DNA from: Obelidium mucronatum
Taxonomy: Eukaryota; Chytridiomycota; Chytridiomycetes; Chytridiales; Chytriomycetaceae
DNA: 17,966 nucleotides
Reading direction: 5' to 3'
Assembly: GCA_025765595.1 (NCBI GenBank)
Contig: JAIVFH010000479.1
Span: 1 to 17,966, forward strand
Below the pieces are notes generated by a model, which was given only the letters and a program-made list of their open reading frames with translations, did not search any database and was not told the DNA's origin. How positions within the stretch are numbered: the first letter of the stretch is position 1; every line of letters begins with the position of its first letter. The position numbers and the translations under genes are program-made. Positions 7,213-17,966 of this stretch are shown one piece after another.

Positions 7213-10200
7213 GTATAGCAATTAACAAACCATCAGCGTTTCCAAATCTTCAATTGTTGGATTCTTGCTCAAAACAATTGACTTTGTTTCGTCAACCCAC
7301 TTGCGAATCTTTGCACCAAGGTGTGGCCAATGTGACCAAAACACCTTGGAAGAGATATTAAAACAAAGTATACAATCATAACACTCATCCATTGAAAATT
7401 ACCTTCAACTTCTTTCGAATTCCATGCGCTTGCTGAATGTCGAAACAACTTCGAACAACGCGATCCAACGCGGAATGGAGTCTCTTTAATGAACCCTTGG
7501 CGCCATCGTAGCAACGCAAAAGACCCTCCATGGATTCGAGAACTTGTGCGTTCCCGGCGCCAGAAGCAGCAACAGAACCAGTACCAGAACTAACCGACGA
7601 GGTATCGCTCAGTTTCAGACTGAGTGACTTCAAGATGCGTGCATATCCTTCTTTTGTTGGGTTCTTGCGAACTTCAAGAATTTCCAGCTTCGTAAGCAAT
7701 GATAACACGTGTTGGATAGGTGCAAATTTCAGAGGAGAAGGAGACCGTGAGAGTTCAAAGTCCAAAAGACCTTGACAAAGGTCCAATGCAGTTGACAGCT
7801 AAAAAGAAAAAGAAACTTTAAGGAGGAGAGGGAGCAATAAAAAGGAGTCTCTAACCTTTCCAATCTCTTCATTCACAAGACCTAATCTCGTTTGAATAAC
7901 GTTTGGTGAAACACCATCCCAACCACTAAGCTGTGCTGCACAGTTCTTGAGCCTCTTCATATCCGTTTCCATCAACACCGCACAATTTGAAAATTCAAGT
8001 AGTATTTCCTCGCGAATATTCTTGATTGTACATGTTTTGTACAAGTGCCTTTCGAAAAGATATTGGTATCGATTCAAAATCAAGCTTTGGTTTCCAATGC
8101 TCCATTCCAGTCTTGCGGTATTTCCTCTAGCCTATTTTTCCACGAAATAAAAGAGTTAAAGAGAAATAATGTTGCTGTATATGAATCTACCTTTTCCACA
8201 ATAGACTGCTTCAATCTCTCCAAACAAATGCCACTGAATGCCGTTCTCACAAACTCAAGATCCACAGAGTCGATAATACCAGCCTTCAAAGACGCCGCCA
8301 AAAACAAAGAACAAGCATTCTTCAAGCTCTGTCCAGATGATTTATGTGCAGGGAACAGCGACGCGGTTCCCGGCAAGTATTCAGCAACCAGTTTTTTGGG
8401 TGCCATTTTGTTTAATATTTTCAAAGCTGGTTTGAGCAATACGCCGCGGATGGATTGAGATACATAATCGGTTGTTTGATTGACGAATTCTCGGAAATTC
8501 ACGTCTTGGGATAAGACAGACTTCACGTCGATGGTGTGGAGCTCCCAAACCCCCAATTGATGATTTTGTGCGGCAATGTATTTTTGGCATGAATCAATGA
8601 GTGATAAAGTCATCTACATTCATGTGTTTTTTTTTAAAAAAAAACAAGTGCCAGTGATAAGGAAAGCAATTAAAAACAAAAGAGGCCAGATAACTTACCA
8701 TGATTCGTTGAACAAATAAAGCATTTGTCAGAGCTTCATCTTCCTTCGAGTCCGTCATCAAGGTATGCAAACTCGACACTTTTGCCTCGAGAGGTCCGAA
8801 AACGCTTTCAATTGAAGAAATGATGGCACCGGCAGCGGATTGCCCATGATTCGCAACAAGGAGATCAAATTCTTCTCTCTTTAAAAAGACAAAAAAAAAC
8901 AATACGCGTCGTCAGATTTAAAAATAAAAAATGTAACAAAAAAATTAAGTCAAAGACGAACCAATTTCAGAGCATGTTGCTGGAACTCATGAGACTTTGG
9001 GTCAGTAACCATTAGGAACGGCCGGCAAATCTTCTCAAGCTGGGACACGAGTAATTCCCACATTATTATCTGGAGAAGGCGATAATATCATAAAGATATT
9101 CGATATGGCCGACACAAGTTGCCATCCAAACTCTTGCATCATGTCACCAAATGTCACCAATGCATTCAAAGGCGTTAGTACATCAGCCTCAAACGAATGA
9201 GTTACTTCATCACCCAGAAACTCTGCGAAAAAAAGGAATTAAATTATTAGTTGTTGGTTTTCTTTTTTGAAGACAGTCAAACCCTTGACAAGTGACATCC
9301 AATCCCGAACCACCGCTACAGTTGCAACGGCCTCACATGATACGTCCGTCCAAAAAGAGCAACCACAGCCAAACAGAGACGCCTGAGCTGACATGGCTCT
9401 AATTTCCTTGGAAAGAAACCCATTTCCTACAGTGGCCTTTGTCAGATCAAATAATCCAGATCCAAGTCCTTCAACACATTGAACAATGGCGCAACAGATA
9501 ATGCCAGCAAAATAGTTTTCCCGTTCCAAGAATCGCTCTTTGGTGTCAGCTAACTGCCCCGAAAGATCACCCACGGCATTTGTAAGAATCGCGAACCCAT
9601 CAACACTTTGTTTAAAAGCGCCGAGTTCTTCAACTTTCAATTTCAACGATTTCTCAAGCGCATTGAAGGTTTCAATGATGGTTTTTGACGGTGGTGACGT
9701 TTCTTGTTGTGACAACAGTCTTTGTCCTGATTTCACCTAATGTTTGAGTCTTCTCTGAGAGTACTCAATTCAGCGACAATGCGATGCCTCAAATCATATC
9801 CACTCAAAGAATTCACGACGGGTAATATCAAGCGATTGATACGCCTTAATACGTTGGAACAAGTTGTGACAGGGTTGACTCCCTTGATTGAATAGTTTCC
9901 AATGAATCGCTGGTCAAATTCAAAAGTTTCTGAAGATGCATCAGATGAAAAGGATTTCGGCACTTATTGCCGAATTAAATTTAAATTCGCCAAGAACGTG
10001 TCTAGTTGAGGATTCTGGCGAACGAAAAAATAGCATAAGCGTTTCTGGTAAACATCTGGAACATCCCACACACCATTAAAACAGAGATTGACATTTGATG
10101 CTTGGAGTGCCACATGGCCGGATTCAGTTCAACAGTCGCATGATCTCATCTTTTGCTTTCGTTTCGTCCCTTTGGCTGATGTATTTACTAGAGGACGTTC

Positions 10201-13200
10201 CTATTTTTCGCATTTCTATCGTCAAGGATTCAATTTCTTGTTGCAGTAAAGCTTTGTTGCTAGTATTCGCAACAAAAGATTGCATGTCCCTGAAAATTTG
10301 GGAGACTTGGGAAGGCAACAAGGTCCACAGCATTCACAATCTCGTCCTTGTTTTCAGCTGTAAAAAAAATGTTCCAGTTAATTTTTTTTCGTAAAATAGA
10401 ATAGAAGTATAACGTGGTGTTTTTTTTTTACCAATTCTGCTCCAGAGAAGTTTCAAGTTCATATTGACTTGCTCCACACGATCTGCCACAGTCTCTTCAT
10501 CGATTGCCCAATCCACAATCGGATCATAAACAAAAGATTCTAGCAACTGCCAATAAAACAGTCCTTGTTCCGTTGGAGTACATCTAGCGTCAAATCGCAT
10601 GATACCTTGAATGGCCCTTCAAGACCACCAACACCTATTGCCTCAACCAAATTTTGGGTCAATCTGAAAGGAACTTTTTCAGGAACACGAAGTCTGAGAC
10701 CCTTTTCAAAGCAAACATTAAAGTCGATATGAACAAGTTCTCCTTCCTTCAAATCAACCATGATGTTATCCAAATGCCGGTCCCCCAAACCAATCAAATA
10801 ACCAAGAATGGAATTAACTCCAAGGGATCGAGAAAAAGAGACTGTTTTCTCCCACCAGATGGAAGAAGACGGCGAGGAACACCATAGCTCGTTTCGAACC
10901 AAAAAATCAGGAGTTTCGGCACAAAGTTCACGAAAGACTGAAGTCAACACTGACGCAGGGCCATTCGCGGCGCGACGCAGTTTTAGAAATTCCATGCTTC
11001 TTTAAAGCAATAGGACAGCTTTGCATTAAACATTTCATGAGGACGCAACATCTGTTCGCCAGATTCCTTTAAGCTGTTTTTGACAACATGATCCTTCATC
11101 TGCCATCGTTTGTAGATGGAAAAGAGTTGTTGCACATTGTTCACCCATTGGATTATGCCAAAGTGGTCACCCAGCGGGAAAATATCGTATGTGCGACACT
11201 TGAACTTTCTGCTTCGTGTAACTTTATCTGTGTTGAGTAGACTGTTGGCTGTGCTCATAACTTGCTGTACTCTTTCATCAAGGCGAAGATCTTCAAGGCC
11301 CTTGAGCAAGAACGGTAATCGACGCCCATCGGAGGCGAGTAGTTCAATCTTCTTTGGCTTGGTTTTTGTTGGCAAAACAAGCGCGTCTTCTCCAAATCCA
11401 TCGACAGTAACAACTTTTACAGAGTTTCCGGAAGCAGGGATCGGGATAGAAAGCAATGATAGGGCTTGAAGGTTTGGACTTAAGTCAAACAATTTCAATT
11501 TCCTGTTCTTTTGAAAATCCTTCGAAATATCGTTTGTGATCTGAAAAAGAACACAATTTCAGTAACATGGATAACAATGCATTTTTCGGTTAAACCTGGC
11601 TGAATGGTTCCCATAACTTTTTGGGGGCCGTCAAATCTGTGGGGTTCTTCAGGGTAGCTAAAGCAGAAGTAATTCTGTTCAAGTAAGCAGTTTGAAACCA
11701 GATCTCATGTGGAGTTGTCGCCCCAGTGTCGAACGTCTCTTTCACCAAACGCTCGATCGCATTTACAACAGGGAATATAATGATTTGATATTTCTCATCA
11801 ATCCCTATTGTGCTTTTCATGGTTGGATTCGCCTTGACACGTGAAATTTCTGCAGAAACTTGCTGTAACCTCTTTGGTGTCTCTCCATTCAAATAACTCA
11901 ACTTGTTAAACCAAATCTCTTCCCATAAAACAGCCGACCGGTGAAGTTCGTTCAATAGCAGCCCAATATGCTCCACATATTCCGCATTCAAACCAATTTT
12001 GATCTTTTGATACAGTTCTTGAAGTCTTGGAGATGCTAGAACTTTGGCGGAACGAGATCCAACAACAAACGAGTAAACGAGTACATTAGGCGATTCGGCC
12101 GCAATACGACACAAGATATTCACAACATGGGTAGAAACAGCAGCTTTCGGGTGAGAGACACAAGAAAAAAGTTGAGGTACCACCCCAAACCATGTCGGAC
12201 ATGGAGTTTCCTCAAATCCCTTCTCAAACTCTGCATCGAGGTCCTCTCCATACAGAGTCAGTAAGCGAATTAGCTTAAGCGCTACAGCGGACTGTGTTTT
12301 CGCCTTTGTTGCGTTTGATTGCAGCCTCAAATATTCAAAATAGTTCATTGTGGAACATGCAAACTGCTGAATGATAGTCACTTTCATGCGAACAATTTCA
12401 CTGCTGATGTCGGCTAACACAGGGTCACTCAAAGCGCCAAAACTTGTATGAATTTTCATTTGAATCGCATCCGAGTTTGGGGTGATAACTTCTCCAAGCA
12501 CTCCCAGAAGAATCAAACTCAGTTTCTATTGAGACGAATTCCATTAAATCAAAATCGCAAATGCATTGGTGGAAACATACATTGCTGAATTCCCCAAAAG
12601 TCATATCGTCAGAATCCAAACGACGGTATAAGCCCTCAAAAGACTCTAAAAAATACACCAATCGATTCTGGCGGAGTTCTTCCACAAGATCCAAGCCTTT
12701 CTTGTGCCAGATATTACCAAGCAAGAGCCAAGGTTTTTCAAAAGACGGGGCTAAATTGGTGGCTGCGGATAAACAAGCCTCAGGTACTGCTGACGACTCC
12801 CCGCTGCCCAATAAATCCAGAATAAGAGACTTTTCGCCATCATCTGGAATCCAATTAATCTCCACTGATTGTTTAAAGCAAGCCACCAGCGCCTTTGCTT
12901 GGACAAGCTGTAATTCGGCACTGTCCGCGTCGGGGCAAATCATTTTAGTGACTTGAATTAACTTCACTATCGCTTCTGGAGATTTAGTTTGAGAAAACTC
13001 AAGCCGCGCCAACTCAATCCTATCTTTCAAGCAAACTACATCATCTCCCCCACTGAAATCTCCCTGTAATACTCCTGAAATATTATTGGCAAGTTCAAAA
13101 CATTCAAGTTTTCTGCAACGCTTGCGCGCCGAAAGCCACAGTTCAAATAGCTCGTTAGATCCCTTCACAGGACCGTGGCTCGATATAATTGATTTCAACA

Positions 13201-16200
13201 AAGGGATGCAGTCTTTATCAGCGAGAACGCCAAATTGTTGTGGTGGAATATAGATGGACAACGAACGTGTGCCCATGAACAAGCTTTTAAGACTTGTCAT
13301 TGCTTTCACTTGAAAAAGCGACCGAAGGCCAGGCTTTGAAGAGTATTCATTGTCGACGGCCACGTTGGACAATTTTTCTCGAATCAGAAGTTGCAATGTA
13401 CCTGGAGCCTTTTCAACAACTGCCGCAAAGTCGGTATTTTGAAATGATACGTTTGGAAGGAGTTTCATGGTATTGGTTTGTAAGGCAAGTGAAACCAAAC
13501 TTGAGATCGGGTATGGATTGGGTTGGATGGCGTTTTCCTTTTCCAACTCTCGCCACCTCTGCAAAGTATCTTCTGCTGCAATCAGATGTCTGGATTTTGA
13601 TCCAGAAAAAGATTTCTCCAAAATAGAGCTGCTGTTAAGGATCGCCTGGTGTTTCATGTACTGCATGGACTTAAGTCTTTGCACATTTCAATAAAAATGC
13701 AATACATACCGTGTTTGCTAAAGACCAGTGCAGATTGGCCCAATCTACTCCTTCAAGCTCCTTCAAACCGCATTCAAAGCGATTATCAGCCAAAAATACG
13801 AATCCCTTAACCCAATCCATATTTATGTATTCCTGGGTAAATCGCTTTTTGACCCACTTCGACAAGCCTGAGACGAAATCCGGTTCCCGCAGAGATACAA
13901 AAGACGCGACTGCAATAACCAGTTACAACTGAAAGAAATAAACACCAAAACGATTGTATATGCGGACTAACCTAGACAAGGTACAAGCGCCTGAAGAGAT
14001 TCGGCGGAACCTGCATCCAATTTCTTCAAATTCTGTAAAGTGCCCAGACCTTTTTGGGCATTCCAAACCAAATACCCATGGCAATTGTTAAAAGCGCCAG
14101 CCGTCACGATTCTGGACCTTATTCGAGAAAACCATTCACTGCAAACGTGTCTATTGGCATGGAAAAACACAGTCGAAGATTTCGGTGCTGGTGGCAGATT
14201 CAAAGACGTTCCACTAATTGTGTTATGGATTTGCAATTCTAGCATTTCAATGAATTGAATCAAGTATTTCATTGGCTTGCATTCGCCTTTCGTGAGGGCA
14301 TTTGCAGAAAGAGCCATCTCAATCGCGCCAAATGTCTGGAATCAAAATAGTGAATTACAGATAGAAACATAAAGGATAGAACAAGGGACTTTACTTGCTC
14401 GGGGTTTCCGAATGGGGTGCGCAGACGCGACAAAGTACAGAATCGAGCGCATTCCCAAAGCGCCCAGTATACAAGTAAATCTTCAGAAAGGAATGCGTTC
14501 GAAAAAGCAGATAGCTCTGTCAGGTGGTTAAGTATAATGATATGCGGCGGAACTGAAATACCTGTTTGCTCCAAAAGGCCTGCTGCCTTATTAATCACTG
14601 AAGCGGCCTGGCAAATATGAAAGACCCGCATCAAAGTCTTCGTGTAATCCAGCTTTGGAACATCAAGGGCAGGACATATACCCAGTGTTGTCATAACAAG
14701 GAGGAAATGGCTCCACTTAAAGTTCCCAAGATTTGCCGATGCCATAACACTCAACTGATATAAATGAATATCAATGTCACCCGATACAATTGCCATCCGA
14801 AAATTACCACCTTAAATCGGTTTGTCATGGAGTCCCCATCTACCGCTTGTTTTGCAGAAGTGGCCAAAAGCGGATCAATGCATACGGAGATAATTTCAAT
14901 ATACGACTGCTGAACTTGAGGATGAACATCTTTGAGCCTGCGCAATATAGGGAGGGACTCAAATTCAATTGCAAAACTGGCTCGCGCGAGAACTGTCCAA
15001 TATTCTTTCAAAATTTCGCCAATCAAAATGCGGATTTCGTGATCAGGTTCGTAATCTGAGATATTGTCCATTAGTAGGCATCAACAGTACACCAATCTGA
15101 CTCGCCTAATCTGGGAATCAGTGCTGCTATTATTCGTTTAATGGCTCGTTGAACTGTTTTGGCCCATTCCAAAGAATTTTGATGCTGGCTCAGAACGAGT
15201 ATAGAATTCCTGAGCCAAACAATTCCCAAAGTGAAATGATTATAAATCGATGATTTATCCAGCAATTTAGCAATCACTTTGAGGATAACAAGACTAGTGT
15301 TGATTCCATTGCGCGGCACCAATAATCCAAGCCTTCATATATCTGAATTAACAATTCTGGTGTCGAGATCAACAAATTATTCTTGCATACCTTTGATCAA
15401 TCTCAAACAATTCCAGCAAGACGGAGGCCTCCAGCTTAACCCACCAATCATGTCTTAAATATTCTGCTTCAGGTGGGATGAGGACATGTTCTAGACATAA
15501 AAACATGTATCGTCCATCAAATCCACGAACTCCGCAAGAAACGCATTCCATTATGATCCCCAAATCAGAGAGCATGACATGCTTCAAGACAGCGGCTTCA
15601 AAATCGCACAGATTCTTGAAATGAGTTTGAAAAACATCCATCTGATCTCCCAATGAGACGCCGATTTCATTCATGGCTAAATAAGACTCCGATTGTCCGC
15701 CCATAACGAAGCCAGATGCTTTTTTTCGTGACTTGAGGTCATACATGCATGCCACAAGCTCGAACACGGCATCAACTTGAGTATTAAACAAATTGCCCGC
15801 ATCTCCAGCACCCTCTGCAATGATTGACTTTTGGATTAAATGAATATACAAACGACAGGATTTGGAGATGTTGGACATTGCCAGCTTCTCTCGCACACAA
15901 AGGGGACGCAGTTTTGATAGCAGGACTGAATTCAAAGGTGAGACAAAGAAATTTAAAAGTTCAGGATTCAATGCAGATGACATAGAGTTCCAGCGAGACA
16001 TCATTACATCCAATGATCTGAGCCAAGAATCCGTGAATTTTAAAATATTGGCGTCTCTGGTCTCAATAGATTCTTGACAAAAGGCATCAATCTCTAATGC
16101 ATGAATTTTAACAGAAACTGGTTGCATGGGCTCCATATCCCTCCCCAAACATTCGGAGAGAAACTCGATGAACTCAAGACCTAAGAAAAGATGAGATTGC

Positions 16201-17799
16201 ATTTCCGGAAGGTTGCAACTTACCCATATTTCTCCACAACCGATCTTCAAAGTGGACACTTCCGATGCTCAAAATCAAACAAAGAATCTGTTGAATACTT
16301 CGCAACAGGTCTTGTTTGAAAGTGGGGTTAGCTGGTAGCACCAATCCTGCTTGGGTGTTCACCGTCTCAAATACTGAGAAACAAACAGCTTGAGTAAGGG
16401 CTAGACAGCATCTCAGCAAACTCATAAGTTTGGGTGAGACACGTCCATACACGGTACTGTCAGGCTGATTATTGAACTCGTCTTCCAGGTCTCCCACCAA
16501 ATCCCCGATAACTTCCAACCCGAAAGAAAGTCTCTCTCTCCATGTCATCCACATTTTCTTAAATGAGTCTGCAAGGATATCTCCAAAATGTTTTGGAACT
16601 TTAGGATCTATGTGCCAGCCAATCAAGAGTGATACAACTTCCTGCGATTGGTTGTCATCAAATTTTAATCCGAGAAATTTACCGCGAAAAGTACCTTGAA
16701 GGCAGATCGAAATTGATTTGGATATTTGACAGATATCAAGACAATGACGTCCAAAACAGGCGGTAAAAGGTCAACAGAGTACATTTGATCCAAAAGAGTT
16801 TGAAGAGAAGAGATGACATATTCAATCAAGTGTTCGTGTAAACTAGGAGGTGGGTTTGGAACAAACGCCACATCAACAGTCTATCCAAATCTGTGGTCAG
16901 AAGCCAAGTCCAAAGTGGAGGAAAAAGTATCATGAAACAAACGTCATTAAGAACAGACAAAAGCCCTGACTTGAAAGAAAGATCTTGATCCTTCGAGGTG
17001 CTTGCTTTGGGAGGTTCAAGAAGACGGTCGAAGATCCATTGGATGAAAGGCGCAGCACCATACCGATAAGCATATCCCAATGCAGTAATAATTTTCACGA
17101 TAGATTGCTTAAACTGGGGTGGGCCGCTAATTGTTGATGTCAATGGAGCGACGCTGGAGAATCAAGACTTACCCGAAGTCTTCCAATGCGCCTTCTAAAG
17201 CAAGCTCATAGTTCAATAAAACCATATGCGCAGCTTGTTGACTGCATATTTCAGACCCAAACGGTGCATTGAAGATAAAGGTCGCGAGTTGCAAGGCAAT
17301 TGCTGTTCTCTTGGAGTAAAGCGGATCATAGTCCTGGCGTATCAGCCGGTTGAATAGAAAGTTAATGTGAGAAAGACTTCCAGGAATTTCCGATGCTGAT
17401 GAGGAATAAGCTGCTGCTGTGACGGATTGAGGAGGAATAAAAGCCCCCCGCTGCAAAGAACCTCGGCTGTTCTCAGTTTGAAAGTTTGAGTTTTGAGGAT
17501 AAAATTCGGGACCATCAGGATTCCACAGCGATTTACGATGTTGTTGATGATGTTGTTGTTGATTTTGTTGGTTCGGTTGGTATGGGTTTACAGAGACCGG
17601 TTTGTCCATCTGAGCAGGACCCAGTCCAGATGAAGAAGATGGAGAAAAAGAAGGATAACCGGCATTCGAGAACTGCCCACTGTTGCTGCCGTGTGGTGTT
17701 GACAGTACGAGTGACCATCGGGGTATACCCAGAGTCTCTCTGACGACCTCTTCCGCGACCGCTTCTTTGATTTGAGTTGCTTGAATTGTTTGGGTTCAT
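6540..17799 (-). CDS. SMG1: SMG1 phosphatidylinositol 3-kinase-related kinase (nonsense-mediated mRNA decay), 23 exons
   Basis: SMG1 phosphorylates UPF1 on ribosomes stalled at premature stops. Exons: 17799-17729, 17685-17173, 17126-16943, 16880-16695, 16641-16224, 16180-15391, 15332-15091, 15055-14811, 14754-14395, 14335-13972, 13909-13710, 13669-12581, 12525-11596, 11540-10432, 10357-9283, 9222-9116, 9069-8962, 8878-8699, 8613-8191, 8131-7856, 7798-7403, 7344-7231 and 7145-6540. About 3,330 codons (human 3,661). N-terminus: RG-rich, then Q/H-rich. HEAT region: LLIGWHIDPKVPKHF. FAT: WALWECARFCTLSRLRTPFG. Kinase (about residue 1,900 on): VLPTKTKPKK, PFLLKGLEDLRLDER (ATP Lys), GLGDRHLDNIM (catalytic loop), HIDFNVCFEKG (DFN, as SMG1 has DYN), LLESFVYDPIVDW. 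FATC: LSVEEQVEMVVQQAQ, ending YEGWMSWI. Exons 14 and 15 hold several frame breaks and a TAA; every other junction keeps frame. Catalytic residues are intact, so I read it as a functional gene with a poor stretch of sequence. Confidence 0.93.
6705..7060 (-). other. Acidic, low-complexity linker before the SMG1 FATC domain
   Basis: Within SMG1 exon 23, just before the final helix-rich FATC block, lies an Asp/Glu/Asn-rich run (many GAT/GAC/GAA codons over about 6895-6990), then a Gly-rich stretch around 6725-6790. The order is KAKRVASAVEDEEA, the acidic run, then KEDVDMVGGGVSG, and it rejoins conserved sequence at ALSILRRVQEKLEG. Human SMG1 has a Ser/Thr-rich linker in this position; the strongly acidic composition here is different. 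It is likely disordered. Confidence 0.75.
7174..7208. repeat. A35 homopolymer inside SMG1 intron 22
   Basis: Thirty-five consecutive A on the plus strand equal T35 in the SMG1 transcript. The run lies inside intron 22 (7230-7146) between a GTTTGT donor and a GTTTAG acceptor, so it serves as an extreme polypyrimidine tract. Exons 22 and 23 join in frame around it. Length may be inexact. It is not at a transposon end: I see no target-site duplication or element body beside it. Confidence 0.9.
9736..10990 (-). other. SMG1: Cluster of frame breaks and one stop within SMG1 exons 14-15
   Basis: Conserved reading jumps frame at about 10988 (one base short in a T run, KEAWNF to LKLRRAANGP), 10547-10560 (two bases too many or one too few, RNKD to LLESFVYDP), 10322 (one extra, NAVD to LLPSQVSQ), 10126 (one extra, MRLLN to ESGHVALQ) and 9737 (one short, DSNIR to VKSGQRLL). 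A TAA at 9966-9964 interrupts ...LNLIRQ and VPKSFSS. Net length changes are consistent with the phases of the flanking introns once corrected. None of the breaks is explained well by a GT-AG intron. Confidence 0.7.
17521..17582 (-). repeat. CAA/CAT-rich stretch encoding a Gln/Asn/His-rich segment of SMG1
   Basis: Exon 2 of SMG1 encodes PYQPNQQNQQQHHQQHRKSL in this part, a low-complexity Q/N/H region upstream of the HEAT repeats. It is made of CAA, CAT and AAC codons. It is probably disordered, like the N-terminus of other SMG1 proteins, though composition differs. Confidence 0.7.
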
Positions 17800-17853
17800 T
17801 TCAGCCCGAAGTACATTGACTTGTTTCTAAGGTAATATTTATTATTTACTTTA
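17800..17853. promoter_or_regulatory. 54-bp divergent start region between SMG1 and a PDK1-like kinase
   Basis: The SMG1 ATG (17799-17797, minus) and the kinase ATG (17854-17856, plus) face away across 54 bases. The part nearest the kinase is strongly AT-rich (TATTTATTATTTACTTTA just upstream of its ATG), which could act as a TATA-like element. Any common promoter must sit in this gap or reach into SMG1 exon 1. Confidence 0.45.
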
Positions 17854-17966
17854 ATGCAATCCCAAAACCAACCACGAAAGAGAACTCCAAAAGACTTTTC
17901 GTTTGGAAAAGTTCTGGTGAAGGAAGTTATGCAACTGTCGTTAAAGCTGTTGAAAAGGAAACTGGG
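17854..17966 (+). CDS. 3-phosphoinositide-dependent kinase 1 (PDK1/PKH-type) N-terminus, cut by window edge
   Basis: From the ATG at 17854 the frame reads MQSQNQPRKRTPKDFSFGKV. It continues in another frame as GEGSYATVVKAVEKETG to the window end. Together they give the start of an AGC kinase domain with a glycine-rich loop GEGSYATV preceded by the PDK1-typical KDFSFGKVLGEGS pattern. PDK1 phosphorylates the activation loop of AGC kinases (AKT, S6K; Pkh1/2 targets in yeast). One base is missing near 17914-17916 (expected Val-Leu-Gly; only CT remains for Leu). No GT-AG intron fits in that spot. Only about 38 codons are visible, so the PH domain and catalytic loop cannot be checked and another AGC kinase is possible. 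The short leader ahead of the kinase domain is compatible with fungal or animal forms. Confidence 0.72.
   Translation, partial: MQSQNQPRKRTPKDFSFGKVLVKEVMQLSLKLLKRKL

Noticed and set aside
6570..7361. 263-residue open frame on the plus strand
   Set aside because: It is antisense to SMG1 exon 23 with runs of Val and Lys from the acidic codons and the A35 tract. The minus strand reads the FATC domain.
10547..10581. A 35-nt GT-AG intron within the SMG1 kinase domain that would restore frame
   Set aside because: It would keep phase and has the same length as the real intron 7, but it deletes VLQRNKD, which aligns residue by residue with the conserved kinase helix. A sequence lesion fits better.
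16881..16942. Apparent frame break near LLTTDLDR in SMG1
   Set aside because: A 62-nt intron with a GTTTGT donor and CTGAC branch site joins LSVLND to TVDVAFVPNP in frame.
17640..17730. Apparent frame break in the SMG1 N-terminus
   Set aside because: A 43-nt intron (GTATAC...GGCAG, 17728-17686) joins RQRDSG to NSGQFSNAGYPSF in frame, so no lesion is needed.
1..17966. CRISPR arrays, transposons, tRNA or rRNA genes, viral insertions or a novel defence-like system
   Set aside because: No direct-repeat arrays, terminal inverted repeats, transposase or RNA-gene motifs were seen. The window is accounted for by housekeeping-type eukaryotic genes with short spacers.

Overview
The window is nuclear DNA of a eukaryote with compact genes and many short spliceosomal introns (35 to about 110 nt, GT-AG). 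The gene set fits an early-diverging, probably zoosporic (chytrid-like) fungus. It carries a cobalamin adenosyltransferase and an SMG1 kinase, both generally missing from yeasts and most Dikarya, beside ordinary fungal-type COG6, a CCDC90/FMP32-like protein and a PDK1 kinase. This placement is inference; nothing in the window names the species, and other protist lineages are not excluded.

Layout, left to right. (1) 1-94, minus: first exon of a TylF-like methyltransferase paralogue cut by the window edge. (2) 545-1799, minus: a complete six-exon TylF/macrocin O-methyltransferase-like protein with an N-terminal signal anchor and Gln-rich stem. (3) 1860-4609, minus: COG6, eleven exons. (4) 4637-5315, minus: a CCDC90/MCUR1/FMP32-family mitochondrial membrane protein. 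(5) 5343-6281, plus: a PduO/MMAB-type cob(I)alamin adenosyltransferase, head to head with gene 4 across 27 bp. (6) 6540-17799, minus: SMG1, the PI3K-like kinase of nonsense-mediated mRNA decay, 23 exons and about 3,330 codons, filling almost two thirds of the window. (7) 17854-17966, plus: 5' end of a PDK1/PKH-type kinase, head to head with SMG1 across 54 bp.

Intergenic distances are 27 to 60 bp except between the two methyltransferase copies (450 bp) and between the convergent MMAB and SMG1 ends (258 bp). The genes do not form one pathway. They cover membrane or secretory methylation, Golgi tethering, mitochondrial membrane and B12 metabolism, mRNA surveillance and growth signalling. The first four share a strand, but no operon-like logic is evident.

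The main oddity is a set of single-base frame breaks inside otherwise well conserved coding sequence. They occur in COG6 exon 1, the CCDC90-like gene, MMAB, PDK1, and a cluster in SMG1 between 9.7 and 11.0 kb that also holds an in-frame TAA. All other exons join in frame. Patchy consensus errors explain this more simply than parallel pseudogenisation of essential genes, but only reads can decide. I found no CRISPR, transposon, tRNA, rRNA or recognisable undescribed system. The more unusual real signals are very small introns, a recurrent GTTTG 5' splice site, a palindromic shared poly(A) signal, long homopolymers in introns, and a GC-rich exon.
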